The position numbers and the translations under genes were made by a program. Shown piece after piece: positions 1 through 7,728 of a stretch of DNA of 28,561 nucleotides (position 1 is its first letter; each line of letters opens with the position of its first letter). The notes beneath the pieces were generated by a model. It did no database searches and had not been told where the DNA came from. It was given only the letters and a program-made list of their open reading frames with translations. The stretch comes from CAZKWY01 sp964556655 (lineage in GTDB: Bacteria; Patescibacteriota; Minisyncoccia; Portnoybacterales; UBA2143), in contig CAZKWY010000009.1 in NCBI GenBank assembly GCA_964556655.1, forward strand, positions 1-28,561, read 5' to 3'.

Positions 1-2195
1 CCCATATCCGTCACGTTGCTCACATCCCATGAGTTAATATTCTGGTTGAAAGCTTTCGCGACAGCGAACATCCAGCCCATATCCGTCACGCTGCTCATAT
101 CCCATGAATCCATTCCCGGCACGTTCACAATAGACTCGCAGCCATAAAAAAACCTGTTCATGTTCTTCCATACACCGGACGAAGCAGGAACATCAGTCGC
201 TGTTATGACAAGATTCTTGCAACCATAGAAGTTATATCCCCTATCAGCAAATCTTAAACCGCCCCATTGTTTTAGCTCAATAAGTTTTTCCCGATCTTGA
301 ATTGATGTACCAAAGCTCCACCCCTTAATAAGGCCCGTCATAGTAACCGTATACTGTCCCGGCGCGGAATATGTATGCTTTTTTTTAGGATCATCCCATG
401 AAGTGATAGTGTCTGACGTCCCGTCTCCCCAATCTACATGGAAATTGTAACTGCCATCACTGATCAGTGGCAGCATAATCTCGTTGTTCGCGCTGCTTCC
501 GGGATTATCTGTCTTCCAGACAGCAATGAACGGCTGGTATGGCTCTGGAGCAACTGGGCAAGTGCCATCATCCTGCCAAGACAAACAGGGATAGTAATAG
601 CTTGCCGTACCATTAATCTCGTCTAGTTTCCATTCTGCGCCAGTGGCAGGCATAAAAGTCCAATTAGTAAATCCAGGTTCGTTGCTAGGAGAAGCATCGT
701 TGATCATCTCCGCAGTAGTTTTAGGTTCGCCAAATCCATTATCGCCAGGATAAACATCTATGTCCCAGTAGGAAGAGGTGATGGTAGAGTTGCTTCCTTT
801 GTCTCCGACTAAACCGCCTACTTGAGTGTTTCCACTAACACTTCCAACAGAATAAGAATTGGTTACGCCAGCACAGCAATCATCAGAAAAGATATATCCC
901 AATAGGCCGCCTACATATTTGTCTCCATTAATATTGCCTGTGGCGTAAGAATCGTTAATTAACGGGCTTGCGTGAGAAGCCCTTCCGGCCAAGCCCCCAA
1001 CAAAATCATCCCCATTAACATTGCCCTTAGAGTAAGAACTTAAAATGGAAGAACCATCGTTGAGCAAACCTACTGCTCCTCCAATGTTTCCTCCGGTTCC
1101 TGAGACATCGTTTAGAGAATAGCAATTAGAAACATCGGTATTGTCAGTCCAGCCTACAATACCACCGACAAAATTATTCCCATTAACATTCGCTTCGACA
1201 TAAGAATCAGAAATAGAAGAATCACGAACATGGCCTGAAATTCCACCGATGTAATCACCCGCTGAAGAAAGAACGCCTTTTACATAACAACCATTAATAT
1301 TTGAATAATTATTATGGTATCCTGAAATCCCTCCTGTGTAATATCCTCCCGTTATATCTAAATTAACAAGGCCTAAATTATTAACCTCCCCGCCCCATAT
1401 TTTCCTAAACAATCCTACTGCCTCGCCAAAGGTGATTCCAGAAGGCCTATTAACATACAAATTCCATATTTCTTCGTTGTCACCTTCAAAAACACCTGTA
1501 AAAGACCAGCCAATCGGCTTAAACCCCACGCCTCCAGTGCCGTAGAGACTGCCGTCTTTGTCCCAAATAGAAGTGTCGTTTTCCGGATTGGCTGGATTGG
1601 TGGCGCGGCAGTCAATGTAATTGTTCCCGTAATTGAGAGCTGGGTCTGGGTCAACGATGTATTCTCCGTCTAGAGGGTAACCGACTTCGCTGCCAATCAT
1701 CTGAAGCCTTTCGCAATCGGTAATGCGGATAGGAGCTCCGCAAATATCGCCGGCAATATAGATATTGCCGTCTCCCGTGTCAAAACGGGCTACGTTAACG
1801 CCCGCATCGTTTTTAACCACTAAATCATTGCCGTCTCCGCCAGCAATATTTGCCTGATTAGTAAAAATTTCACCGGTAATATAGCCGGCGCTTTGGTTGA
1901 AAACAAAAACATCCGTTCCTGAGGGGTCTTTGATAATAAAGCTGTCGGTAAAACTGCCGCTGGGCGGAGTGTTTTCGAAAGTGCCGCCCACTCCCGCGCC
2001 GACATGCATATCTCCGTCGTTATCGATGGTGACTACAATGCTCCCGCCAGCTGCTTTGCCCTGGAACATGGGATTATTAAAAGTTATCCCGCAATCAACA
2101 TAGTCGGCTTTGGCGCTGTTAGCGAAAAGGGACAAGAAAGAAAAAGCGCTAAAAACCGCAAGAGATAATAAAAGTTTTTTATGGCCTATAACCAT
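1..2195 (-). CDS. Large secreted surface protein with GLUG, PKD-like and BspA/DUF285 repeats (3' end outside window)
   Basis: Open from an ATG at 2195 to the window edge, 731 codons with no stop; a TAA lies directly upstream in frame, fixing the start. Residues 1-30 form a signal peptide ending AKA. Residues about 283-477 carry seven GLUG-like motifs (core VGGLVG, GGISG, GGLLG), each followed by NSYS/SSYS-type segments. Residues about 585-622 look PKD-like (VDWGDGT, then HTYSAPGQYTV). From about 690 there are BspA/DUF285-type units with WDVSNVTDM and AFNQNINSWD, the second cut by the edge. These families are known from exported adhesin-like proteins; an adhesive role here is inference. It lies 26 nt after the preceding gene on the same strand, so probably co-transcribed. 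No Shine-Dalgarno is seen. The full length is unknown. Confidence 0.9.
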   Translation of the reverse strand, partial: MVIGHKKLLLSLAVFSAFSFLSLFANSAKADYVDCGITFNNPMFQGKAAGGSIVVTIDNDGDMHVGAGVGGTFENTPPSGSFTDSFIIKDPSGTDVFVFNQSAGYITGEIFTNQANIAGGDGNDLVVKNDAGVNVARFDTGDGNIYIAGDICGAPIRITDCERLQMIGSEVGYPLDGEYIVDPDPALNYGNNYIDCRATNPANPENDTSIWDKDGSLYGTGGVGFKPIGWSFTGVFEGDNEEIWNLYVNRPSGITFGEAVGLFRKIWGGEVNNLGLVNLDITGGYYTGGISGYHNNYSNINGCYVKGVLSSAGDYIGGISGHVRDSSISDSYVEANVNGNNFVGGIVGWTDNTDVSNCYSLNDVSGTGGNIGGAVGLLNDGSSILSSYSKGNVNGDDFVGGLAGRASHASPLINDSYATGNINGDKYVGGLLGYIFSDDCCAGVTNSYSVGSVSGNTQVGGLVGDKGSNSTITSSYWDIDVYPGDNGFGEPKTTAEMINDASPSNEPGFTNWTFMPATGAEWKLDEINGTASYYYPCLSWQDDGTCPVAPEPYQPFIAVWKTDNPGSSANNEIMLPLISDGSYNFHVDWGDGTSDTITSWDDPKKKHTYSAPGQYTVTMTGLIKGWSFGTSIQDREKLIELKQWGGLRFADRGYNFYGCKNLVITATDVPASSGVWKNMNRFFYGCESIVNVPGMDSWDMSSVTDMGWMFAVAKAFNQNINSWDVSNVTDM

Positions 2196-2221
2196 TTAAA
2201 TATTGCTCGCTTAAGTGATGC

Positions 2222-2974
2222 TTATGGCCCTAGCCTGATAATGACATTGCCGTTGTTATCGCCGCGGATGACTCCCCGCACTCTCAAATTGCCGTTAACG
2301 TCCATGGCCTCTGTCGGAGTTTTGTTTACCCCCACATTGCCGGAAGCATCCACGAAAAGGCCTTCGTTGCCGCCGTCATTAGAAACCCAGTTGCCGTCCA
2401 TTTTTAAATTGCCAGCCATGGCCCTTGACCCGTTAATCAGCAAGTATTGCGGATGATCATCGTCAGCGAGGCCTTGCAAAGCCCCGTGGTCCGTCACCCC
2501 GCCGCTAGCGCTGTAATTGACACAATCCCAATCCCCCGCGGCAGTTTTTTGGATAATTTGGCCGTTAAGACAGTTCGCCCCGTCCGGCTTCAGTTCGCCT
2601 TCAAAGGTAATATCTGTCATTCTTGAGCCAGCAGAAGGATCTAAATAGTAGCCAGTATTGTCGCGGTCATAATAGATAGGCGATCTCATATCAGCCGTAG
2701 CGTAAACACGGTTAAAGATAGAGTTGGCTGTGGGGTCTATAAAATAGCTAGAATTATCTTTATCGTAGAAAAGAGGCGCGCCAAAAAAATCATCGGACCA
2801 TAAACCGCCTGCTTTTGTCTGCGGGTTCGAAGAAACATTAACTGGCGCGGCGACATTGCCCGCGGGAGGAACCTGGGTGGGCGGAGTCCACGCCAAGACT
2901 AAACCGTTAACCAGAAGCAGGCCGCCTAAAGCGATGGAAAAAATGGAGAAATAGGTAATTTTTTTGTTGGTCAT
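2222..2974 (-). CDS. Secreted tail-fibre-like protein with paired DxDNTxYYxDP motifs
   Basis: A 250-residue protein. Residues about 10-28 form a hydrophobic signal or anchor, followed by a Pro-rich linker (PPTQVPPAGNVAAPVNV). Two copies of a 15-residue motif occur at 69-83 (YDKDNSSYFIDP) and 101-115 (YDRDNTGYYLDP). Residues 162-190 (DHGALQGLADDDHPQYL, then GSRAMAGNLKMDG) and the C-terminal VDASGNVGVNKTP/DVNGNLRV pattern resemble phage tail-fibre and collar proteins and the secreted proteins of many Parcubacteria. It lies between the repeat-anchor gene and the BspA/GLUG gene, all on one strand. A structural or adhesive surface role is inference; no catalytic motif is visible. A TAAAAT seven bases before the ATG could be its own -10, but the region is AT-rich. 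Confidence 0.85.
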   Translation of the reverse strand: MTNKKITYFSIFSIALGGLLLVNGLVLAWTPPTQVPPAGNVAAPVNVSSNPQTKAGGLWSDDFFGAPLFYDKDNSSYFIDPTANSIFNRVYATADMRSPIYYDRDNTGYYLDPSAGSRMTDITFEGELKPDGANCLNGQIIQKTAAGDWDCVNYSASGGVTDHGALQGLADDDHPQYLLINGSRAMAGNLKMDGNWVSNDGGNEGLFVDASGNVGVNKTPTEAMDVNGNLRVRGVIRGDNNGNVIIRLGP

Positions 2975-3004
2975 ATTTTTAATTTTATGAGTATTAAAAT
3001 ATTT

Positions 3005-3343
3005 TTACTCTTCTAAAGGCGGCGCCTCTGTGGGCTTGGGCACCGAGATGTCGCTTTCCTCTAGAGGAGAAGCGCCGGTCGGTTCCGGCAAAGCAGATCC
3101 CTGCTCTTCCAAGGCTTGCGCGCCTGTCGGCTCCGGCATCTCTACCCCTTCTTCCTCTAGGGTCGGCGCGCCGGTGGGCTCCGGCATCGTCCACTTTATG
3201 AAAGAAGATTCTTCTTTTTTTGGCCCAGTTGTTTCTTCTTCTTTTTCTTCAGACCAAAAATATTTATTGGCAAAAACAACTATGCCTACTAACGCAGCCA
3301 GTAGGGCTAGGGAAATAAGCGTTTTCTTTTTTTCCGAATCCAT
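3005..3343 (-). CDS. Small membrane-anchored protein with a 16-residue tandem repeat
   Basis: 112 residues from ATG 3343. The frame is open for 17 codons further upstream (ATG 3394), but 3343 is preferred because a TATAAT lies seven bases before it and the extension crosses that promoter. Residues 8-27 are a transmembrane helix, followed by an acidic linker (EEKEEETTG). From residue 53 there are four repeats of about 16 residues: MPEPTGAPTLEEEGVE, MPEPTGAQALEEQGSA, LPEPTGASPLEESDIS, and a shortened VPKPTEAPPLEE. Such low-complexity acidic Pro/Thr repeats usually form extended stalks or linkers; no enzyme is expected. It lies between pilD and the tail-fibre-like gene on the same strand. Confidence 0.8.
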   Translation of the reverse strand: MDSEKKKTLISLALLAALVGIVVFANKYFWSEEKEEETTGPKKEESSFIKWTMPEPTGAPTLEEEGVEMPEPTGAQALEEQGSALPEPTGASPLEESDISVPKPTEAPPLEE

Positions 3344-3350
3344 TAGTTCT

Positions 3351-3356
3351 ATTATA
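3351..3356 (-). promoter_or_regulatory. Putative -10 box of the tandem-repeat protein gene
   Basis: A perfect TATAAT read on the minus strand ends seven bases before the ATG at 3343. The -35 is weak (TTCCTG at about 18 bp). Transcription would start at or within a base or two of the start codon, so the mRNA would be essentially leaderless. Confidence 0.5.
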
Positions 3357-3399
3357 CCAGAAAGATGGACAAAGCAGGAATAAGGCTTATCCACAACAG

Positions 3400-4182
3400 T
3401 TACCGAATGGGAAAAATGCTAAGCCAGGGGTCGATACAAGAGCCGAAAAAAAGAAACAATAAAAGAGAGCTAACTAGAAAAGGGCCAAAAGGCATTTCCG
3501 ACTTAAGTTTTTTTCTGCCCAGAATAATCAGTCCTATCCCAAAAAGAGCGCCTGAAGCAAAAGACAAAAACAAAGCAGCGGCGATATGCGGCCAACCCAA
3601 GACCAGCCCCATAAGAAACGCCAGCTTAACATCTCCCAAACCCATCCACTTTCCGCCGGAAGCGAGGACTAGAAAGAGAAAGAATCCTGAGGCCGCCAAA
3701 GCCGAAACTAGACCATAGTTTACAGAAGAAAATCCGTAATTAGCTGCCAGAGCCGCGATAATGGCCGGATAAATAATTTTATCAGGAATAAGGCAATGCT
3801 TGAGATCGTAGACAAAAATAATTATTAGAAAAGAAACTAATAAAAAATAGTAGGCTAGGCCTAATAAATGATAAAAAGAAAAATTCTCAAAGAATAATTC
3901 TTGAGAATTTTGGGCGTTAAAAACAAAAACAAAAAGAAGTCCAGTAGAAAGCTCTACAAGAGGATACTGCCAAGAAATTCTTTTGCTGCAAGAACGGCAT
4001 TTGCCTTTTTGGATTAAAAAACTAACGAGAGGAATTAATTCGTACCACTTTAAAACAGTTTTACAATAAGGGCATTTTGACCGGCCGCTAATTATTGACT
4101 TTCTGCTTCTTAGACGCAAGATAACTACATTTAGAAGGCTGCCTACGCAAAGCCCTAGCAAAAAAACGAAAAAAACAACCAT
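3400..4182 (-). CDS. pilD: Type IV prepilin peptidase / N-methyltransferase (PilD)
   Basis: 260 residues from ATG 4182; a TTG two codons upstream is a less likely start. This polytopic aspartic protease cleaves prepilin leaders at the inner membrane and N-methylates the new N-terminus. The N-terminal cytoplasmic loop has two CxxC pairs (C37-P-Y-C40 and C62-R-S-C65). The catalytic aspartates fall in FVYDLKHCLIPD (D126) and the hallmark GLGDVKLA (D184). About seven hydrophobic segments and the usual family length support a complete enzyme. It is the last pilus gene of the cluster and follows the pilin gene, from which it is separated by a strong hairpin ending 12 nt before its start. No Shine-Dalgarno site is visible, so expression probably depends on read-through or an unseen promoter. 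Confidence 0.95.
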   Translation of the reverse strand: MVVFFVFLLGLCVGSLLNVVILRLRSRKSIISGRSKCPYCKTVLKWYELIPLVSFLIQKGKCRSCSKRISWQYPLVELSTGLLFVFVFNAQNSQELFFENFSFYHLLGLAYYFLLVSFLIIIFVYDLKHCLIPDKIIYPAIIAALAANYGFSSVNYGLVSALAASGFFLFLVLASGGKWMGLGDVKLAFLMGLVLGWPHIAAALFLSFASGALFGIGLIILGRKKLKSEMPFGPFLVSSLLLFLFFGSCIDPWLSIFPIR

Positions 4183-4193
4183 ACACAAATCAT

Positions 4194-4260
4194 AAAAACA
4201 GCTCGACGACCTTAAGCCCAGCAGAAACCTGCCAAGCTTTTTTGGTTGCCGAGCTGTTTT
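4194..4260 (-). terminator. Long-stem terminator after the pilin gene
   Basis: Arms 4244-4260 and 4195-4211 pair over 17 positions (15 Watson-Crick, one G-U, one mismatch), enclosing a 32-nt loop with a smaller GCAG..CTGC hairpin. A run of five U follows on the minus strand. It starts 8 nt after the pilin stop and ends just before pilD. Confidence 0.75.
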
Positions 4261-4268
4261 AAAAAAGA

Positions 4269-4751
4269 TTACGGCTCAATACAATATTGAGGATTAGCGC
4301 AACCGTTCGCTCCATCACCGTCAGGATCAATACCGCAAGTCGGAGTATCTACATCATCATCAAGAGCGCTGTTATTGGAATCTTCCAAAACACATCCTAT
4401 AGAATACTGCTGATCGCTGTTGCAAGCAGCGTAAACATAGTTATTGCCGCCTGGGTCTGTCGGAACGTTAGTGATATAGGTTGTCTCCAAGTCCGCATCC
4501 AAATTCAGGTCATCTTCAAAATCTGCGTCACTACCCGTGGGATAAGCGGAATTATCAGCATAATACATTTCCAAAGCTAGAGCGATTTGTCTCATATCAC
4601 TTACTCGACGAGTATCGCGCGCCTTTTGGCGGGCAGTGTTGAGAGAGACTAAAACGATAGTCGCTAAAACGCCAATAATAGCAATTACCACCAAAAGCTC
4701 AATTAAGGTAAAGCCCTTTTCGCCGCGGCGACGATTTAAAATTTGCAACAT
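4269..4751 (-). CDS. Type IV major pilin (prepilin)
   Basis: 160 residues. ATG 4751 is chosen over the in-frame GTG 4760 because a purine-rich site (GGAAGGGGGTGAG) sits four bases before it and would overlap the GTG. The class III leader is residues 1-13 (MLQILNRRRGEKG), with cleavage before FTLIELLVVIAIIGVLA; mature Glu5 is present, as needed for methylation and assembly. The helix continues into ARQKARDTRRVSDMRQIALA. The globular part ends in a cysteine-rich segment (five Cys) containing CGIDPDGDGANGC, which resembles a calcium-binding loop. Its own extended -10 promoter and downstream terminator suggest high separate expression, fitting the main pilus subunit. PilD, downstream, would process it; PilB and PilC assemble it. 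Confidence 0.95.
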   Translation of the reverse strand: MLQILNRRRGEKGFTLIELLVVIAIIGVLATIVLVSLNTARQKARDTRRVSDMRQIALALEMYYADNSAYPTGSDADFEDDLNLDADLETTYITNVPTDPGGNNYVYAACNSDQQYSIGCVLEDSNNSALDDDVDTPTCGIDPDGDGANGCANPQYCIEP

Positions 4752-4854
4752 TTTTCTCACCCCCTTCCTTTTTAATCAATTCTTTTTTAGTTTTCCTATT
4801 TTAATTTCTTCCTTTAATGAAAGCCATTTTGGAAAGCCCATCTATAAGGCTTTT

Positions 4855-4884
4855 ATTATAGCATACTCTTCTTTTTTTCAAAAA
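4855..4884 (-). promoter_or_regulatory. Pilin promoter (extended -10)
   Basis: On the minus strand TGC-TATAAT at 4863-4855 is a perfect extended -10. Candidate -35 boxes are TTGAAA (15 bp spacer) or TTTTTG (18 bp). The predicted start near 4848 leaves a leader of about 95 nt before the pilin ATG, the longest leader seen in this window. Confidence 0.6.
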
Positions 4885-4919
4885 CAACCAATAGAGTTTT
4901 CCACAATAGCCGTTAGCCA

Positions 4920-6125
4920 TTAGATCGCGCCAGCCAGATTATAAATCGGCATGAAGACAGCAAAGATTAAAACAGCTACGCCTAAGCCCAAACCGACCAA
5001 AAGAATCGGCTCGATAAGACGACTAAGGCTGTTTACGGTATTGTCTATTTCTTTATTATAAAATTCGCTTAATTTCTCCATCACCGAACCCAATCTGCCT
5101 GTTTTTTCTCCGGTTCTAATCATTTGACAAAACAACGGGGTAAAAACTTCTGATCTGCCCAAAGTAGAGCTAATGTTTTTCCCTTTTTTAAGATCTTCGC
5201 GCGCTGTAAAAAGAACATCATGATAAACGCGATTGCCAATAACATTAGCGGAAATACTAATACCTTGAAGAATCGGCACGCCACTTTTAATAAGAGCGCT
5301 TAAATTATCCGCTAAGCGGGCTAAATACGATTTTTGAAGAATTTTTCCCAAAATAGGTATTTTTAATTTAAAAGCGTCCCATTGCCTTCTGCCGTCGTCT
5401 GTCTGAATATACTTGAAAAATCCTGCGTAGGCGGCACAAAAACCTATAAGAAGGATCCACCCCCATTGCCTGACAAAATCGCTGACACCAATAACTATCT
5501 TAGTAGAAAGAGGCAGGGCTTGTCCGCTTTCCAATAAAATGGAAGTTAAATTAGGAATAACCATAACCATTACCAAGACACCAACAACCAAAAAAGCCCC
5601 TAGAATAAAAATAGGATAGACCATGGCTCCCCTTACTTTAGAAATTAAATAATGTTCTTTCTCTAAATACTCCGCCAAATAGAGAAGCGTTGCCTGAAGC
5701 TTGCCTGAAACTTCGCCTGTTTTGACTAAATTAACGGCAAAGCTAGAAAAAACTTTTGGATGCTTAGCCAAAGAAGAAGAAAAAGATTTGCCTCCGTCAA
5801 CATCATTAAGAACTTCAAAAAGGATTTCTTTAAAATATTCGTTTTCGGTCTGCTTGCTTAAAGCGCTTAAGGCCTGGATCAAAGAGACGTCTGCTTCGAT
5901 TAGGATAGACAACTGGCGGAAAAAAACAAAAATTTCTTTTCTTTTGACGCGATTAAAAAAGCCAATTTTTCTAGAAAGAACAGAGCGTTCTGAAATAGGG
6001 ATAAGACGAATAACAATATAGCCCTTTCCCTGAAGAGTTTCTAAAGCAATAGAGCGATCAGGCGCTTCAATAGTGCCTGACAGCGTTTCGCCCTCCTCAT
6101 CTCTAACAAGATAGTCAAATTTCAT
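4920..6125 (-). CDS. pilC: Type IV pilus inner-membrane platform protein (PilC/GspF)
   Basis: 401 residues, the usual length. PilC forms the inner-membrane base on which PilB and PilT act to polymerise and retract pilin. The N-terminal part (FDYLVRDEEGETLSGTIEA) is the typical entry domain. Two T2SF repeats follow: the first contains FFRQLSILIEADVSLIQALSAL and a GEVSGKL motif, the second LADNLSALIKSGVPILQG and GEKTGRLG. Three hydrophobic segments lie at about 165-190, 215-235 and 370-395. The stop falls 12 nt before an AT-rich stretch leading to the pilin promoter. It begins 12 nt after the pilT stop, so the two are likely co-transcribed. No Shine-Dalgarno site is evident. Confidence 0.95.
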   Translation of the reverse strand: MKFDYLVRDEEGETLSGTIEAPDRSIALETLQGKGYIVIRLIPISERSVLSRKIGFFNRVKRKEIFVFFRQLSILIEADVSLIQALSALSKQTENEYFKEILFEVLNDVDGGKSFSSSLAKHPKVFSSFAVNLVKTGEVSGKLQATLLYLAEYLEKEHYLISKVRGAMVYPIFILGAFLVVGVLVMVMVIPNLTSILLESGQALPLSTKIVIGVSDFVRQWGWILLIGFCAAYAGFFKYIQTDDGRRQWDAFKLKIPILGKILQKSYLARLADNLSALIKSGVPILQGISISANVIGNRVYHDVLFTAREDLKKGKNISSTLGRSEVFTPLFCQMIRTGEKTGRLGSVMEKLSEFYNKEIDNTVNSLSRLIEPILLVGLGLGVAVLIFAVFMPIYNLAGAI

Positions 6126-6137
6126 AAAAGCCGCGAA

Positions 6138-7214
6138 TTAGTGTTTTAAGATCATTCTTAAATCAGAAACATTAGTAGAAAAAGATTCTGCCATTTCCAA
6201 AGTGATCATCTTCTTTTCCACTAAGTCAGCCAAGGACTGGTTAAGAGAAATCATTCCTTCTGAAGAACTTGTTTCAATAACCATATCTATCTGATGGGCT
6301 TTTCCTTCTCTGACAAGGTTTCTAATAGCTGAATTAGCAATCATAATCTCAACCGCATTAATCACCCCCCCCTTAATGCAAGGGACCAAACGACGCGAAA
6401 CAATCCCTAAGATGGTAGAAGCCAATTGCATTCTAATTTGGTTTTGTTGGTGAGGAGGGAAGCTGTCAATAATGCGATCTATAGTTTGCGCCGCAGTGTT
6501 AGTATGGAGAGTCGCCAGCGACAAATGGCCGGTTTCAGCCACAGTCACAGCGCTGCTAATAGTTTCGGGGTCTCTCATTTCGCCAATCATAATAACATCA
6601 GGGTCCTGTCGGAAGGCTTCTCTTAACCCTCTTTGGAAATTCTTTACATCATTGCCCACTTCTCTCTGGTCAATAATGCATTGGTCTTGGGTAAAAAGAT
6701 ACTCAATAGGATCTTCAATAGTAATGATATGATCTCTTCTGGTATGATTAATTTCGTCTGCAATAGCAGCCAAAGCAGTAGATTTCCCCTGGCCCGCCGG
6801 TCCAACCACCAAGAGAAACCCCTGCGAAGCTTTAGCAAAATAATGGCATATCTCAGGCAAATGCAATTCTTCAATAGTTTTGATTTTTTTAGGAATTAAT
6901 CTTAGAGCAACACTGATTTTATCCAGTTGCTGATAAACATTAACTCTGAAACGAGCCTCTTCTCTATAGCCAAGAGAAAGATCAATGTCTTTTTGTCTTA
7001 AAAACTTTTCTTTCTTTTCCGGCGAAAGCATAGTGAAAGCAAGCTCTTTCGTGTCTTTGGCCGTTAACACTGACTGTCCCTTGATGGGTTGAAGGTGGCT
7101 GTCAATTCTTAAAATAGGCGGCCGCCCGGCAGATAAGTGAATATCTGTCGCGTTATTTTTTATCGCTATTTCAAAAATTTCGTCCAGTTTCTTTTTATAT
7201 TGATCTCCAATCAT
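6138..7214 (-). CDS. pilT: Pilus retraction ATPase (PilT)
   Basis: 358 residues, close to the PilT family length. This cytoplasmic hexameric ATPase powers pilus depolymerisation. The N-terminal domain (NATDIHLSAGRPP..R) is typical. Walker A is G138-PAGQGKS-T146, where the usual TGSGK core is AGQGK; GxxxxGKS is kept, so activity is still likely. The Asp box is TIEDPIEYLF, Walker B is DPDVIMIGEMRDPET, and the His box is GHLSLATLHTN. A PilT-type C-terminus follows (NSAIRNLVREGKAHQ). It lies between the receiver gene and pilC. With PilB also present, the cell has both extension and retraction motors, as needed for twitching or DNA uptake. Confidence 0.95.
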   Translation of the reverse strand: MIGDQYKKKLDEIFEIAIKNNATDIHLSAGRPPILRIDSHLQPIKGQSVLTAKDTKELAFTMLSPEKKEKFLRQKDIDLSLGYREEARFRVNVYQQLDKISVALRLIPKKIKTIEELHLPEICHYFAKASQGFLLVVGPAGQGKSTALAAIADEINHTRRDHIITIEDPIEYLFTQDQCIIDQREVGNDVKNFQRGLREAFRQDPDVIMIGEMRDPETISSAVTVAETGHLSLATLHTNTAAQTIDRIIDSFPPHQQNQIRMQLASTILGIVSRRLVPCIKGGVINAVEIMIANSAIRNLVREGKAHQIDMVIETSSSEGMISLNQSLADLVEKKMITLEMAESFSTNVSDLRMILKH

Positions 7215-7268
7215 ATTTGTTTATTTTTTATCCTGCCAAAAGCACGAAAAATGCTCTTAAACAAGCTT

Positions 7269-7637
7269 TTATTCTGAAAGAATCTCTTCTACTTTTTTCA
7301 CTACTGCCGTAGGAGTGAAATGAGCTTTGATAATGTATTCGTCGGCTCCCAGAGAAAGACCTTCTTCTACTTCGTTTTTTTGGCCCAGATTAGTCAGAAG
7401 CACGACAGAAATTCTTTTAAGCTCAGGGTCCGCTTTAATTTTCTTAAGCACCTCAAAACCATCCATTTTAGGCAAAACAATGTCTAAAAGAACCAGGTCC
7501 GGCTTAAAAGATTTTATTTTACTCAAAGCCGCCTTGCCATCGTCGATTATTTCAGTCTCAAAACCACTTTGCTCAAATTTAGCCGAATACATCTCGCTTA
7601 AAAAAGGATCGTCTTCAACAATAAGTATTTTTTTCAT
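7269..7637 (-). CDS. Single-domain response regulator (CheY-like), pilus-linked
   Basis: 122 residues, a lone receiver domain with no output domain. The acidic pocket is E8-D9-D10, the phospho-acceptor Asp52 lies in LVLLDIVLPKMDG, with Thr82 (VVLLTN) and Lys104 (EYIIKA) completing the conserved site. It is therefore probably phosphorylated by a histidine kinase, but none is encoded in the window. It sits between pilB and pilT, so controlling the pilus motors (as PilG/PilH do in other bacteria) is a reasonable inference. Gaps of 91 nt before and 54 nt after are larger than elsewhere in the operon. Confidence 0.93.
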   Translation of the reverse strand: MKKILIVEDDPFLSEMYSAKFEQSGFETEIIDDGKAALSKIKSFKPDLVLLDIVLPKMDGFEVLKKIKADPELKRISVVLLTNLGQKNEVEEGLSLGADEYIIKAHFTPTAVVKKVEEILSE

Positions 7638-7657
7638 AAAACAAGCGCCAAGCTAAT

Positions 7658-7696
7658 GATTTAATGTCGCGCATTGCTGCGATACGCGAATAAATC
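7658..7696 (-). other. Intercistronic hairpin between pilB and the receiver gene
   Basis: GATTTA (7696-7691) pairs with TAAATC (7663-7658), with an inner TCGCG/CGCGA stem and small bulges, in the 91-nt gap. No U run follows, so RNA processing or translational control fits better than termination. Confidence 0.4.
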
Positions 7697-7728
7697 AATC
7701 AGCCGGCTGCAACCCTCCTCCTAACAAA

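Noticed and set aside
3030..3383. Plus-strand ORF of 117 codons opposite the tandem-repeat gene
   Set aside because: It is a shadow of the repeat region and has no start signal; the minus-strand frame has a helix and regular repeats.
3387..3395. A perfect DnaA box (TTATCCACA) between pilD and the tandem-repeat gene
   Set aside because: A single 9-mer with no cluster; expected by chance in this much AT-rich DNA.
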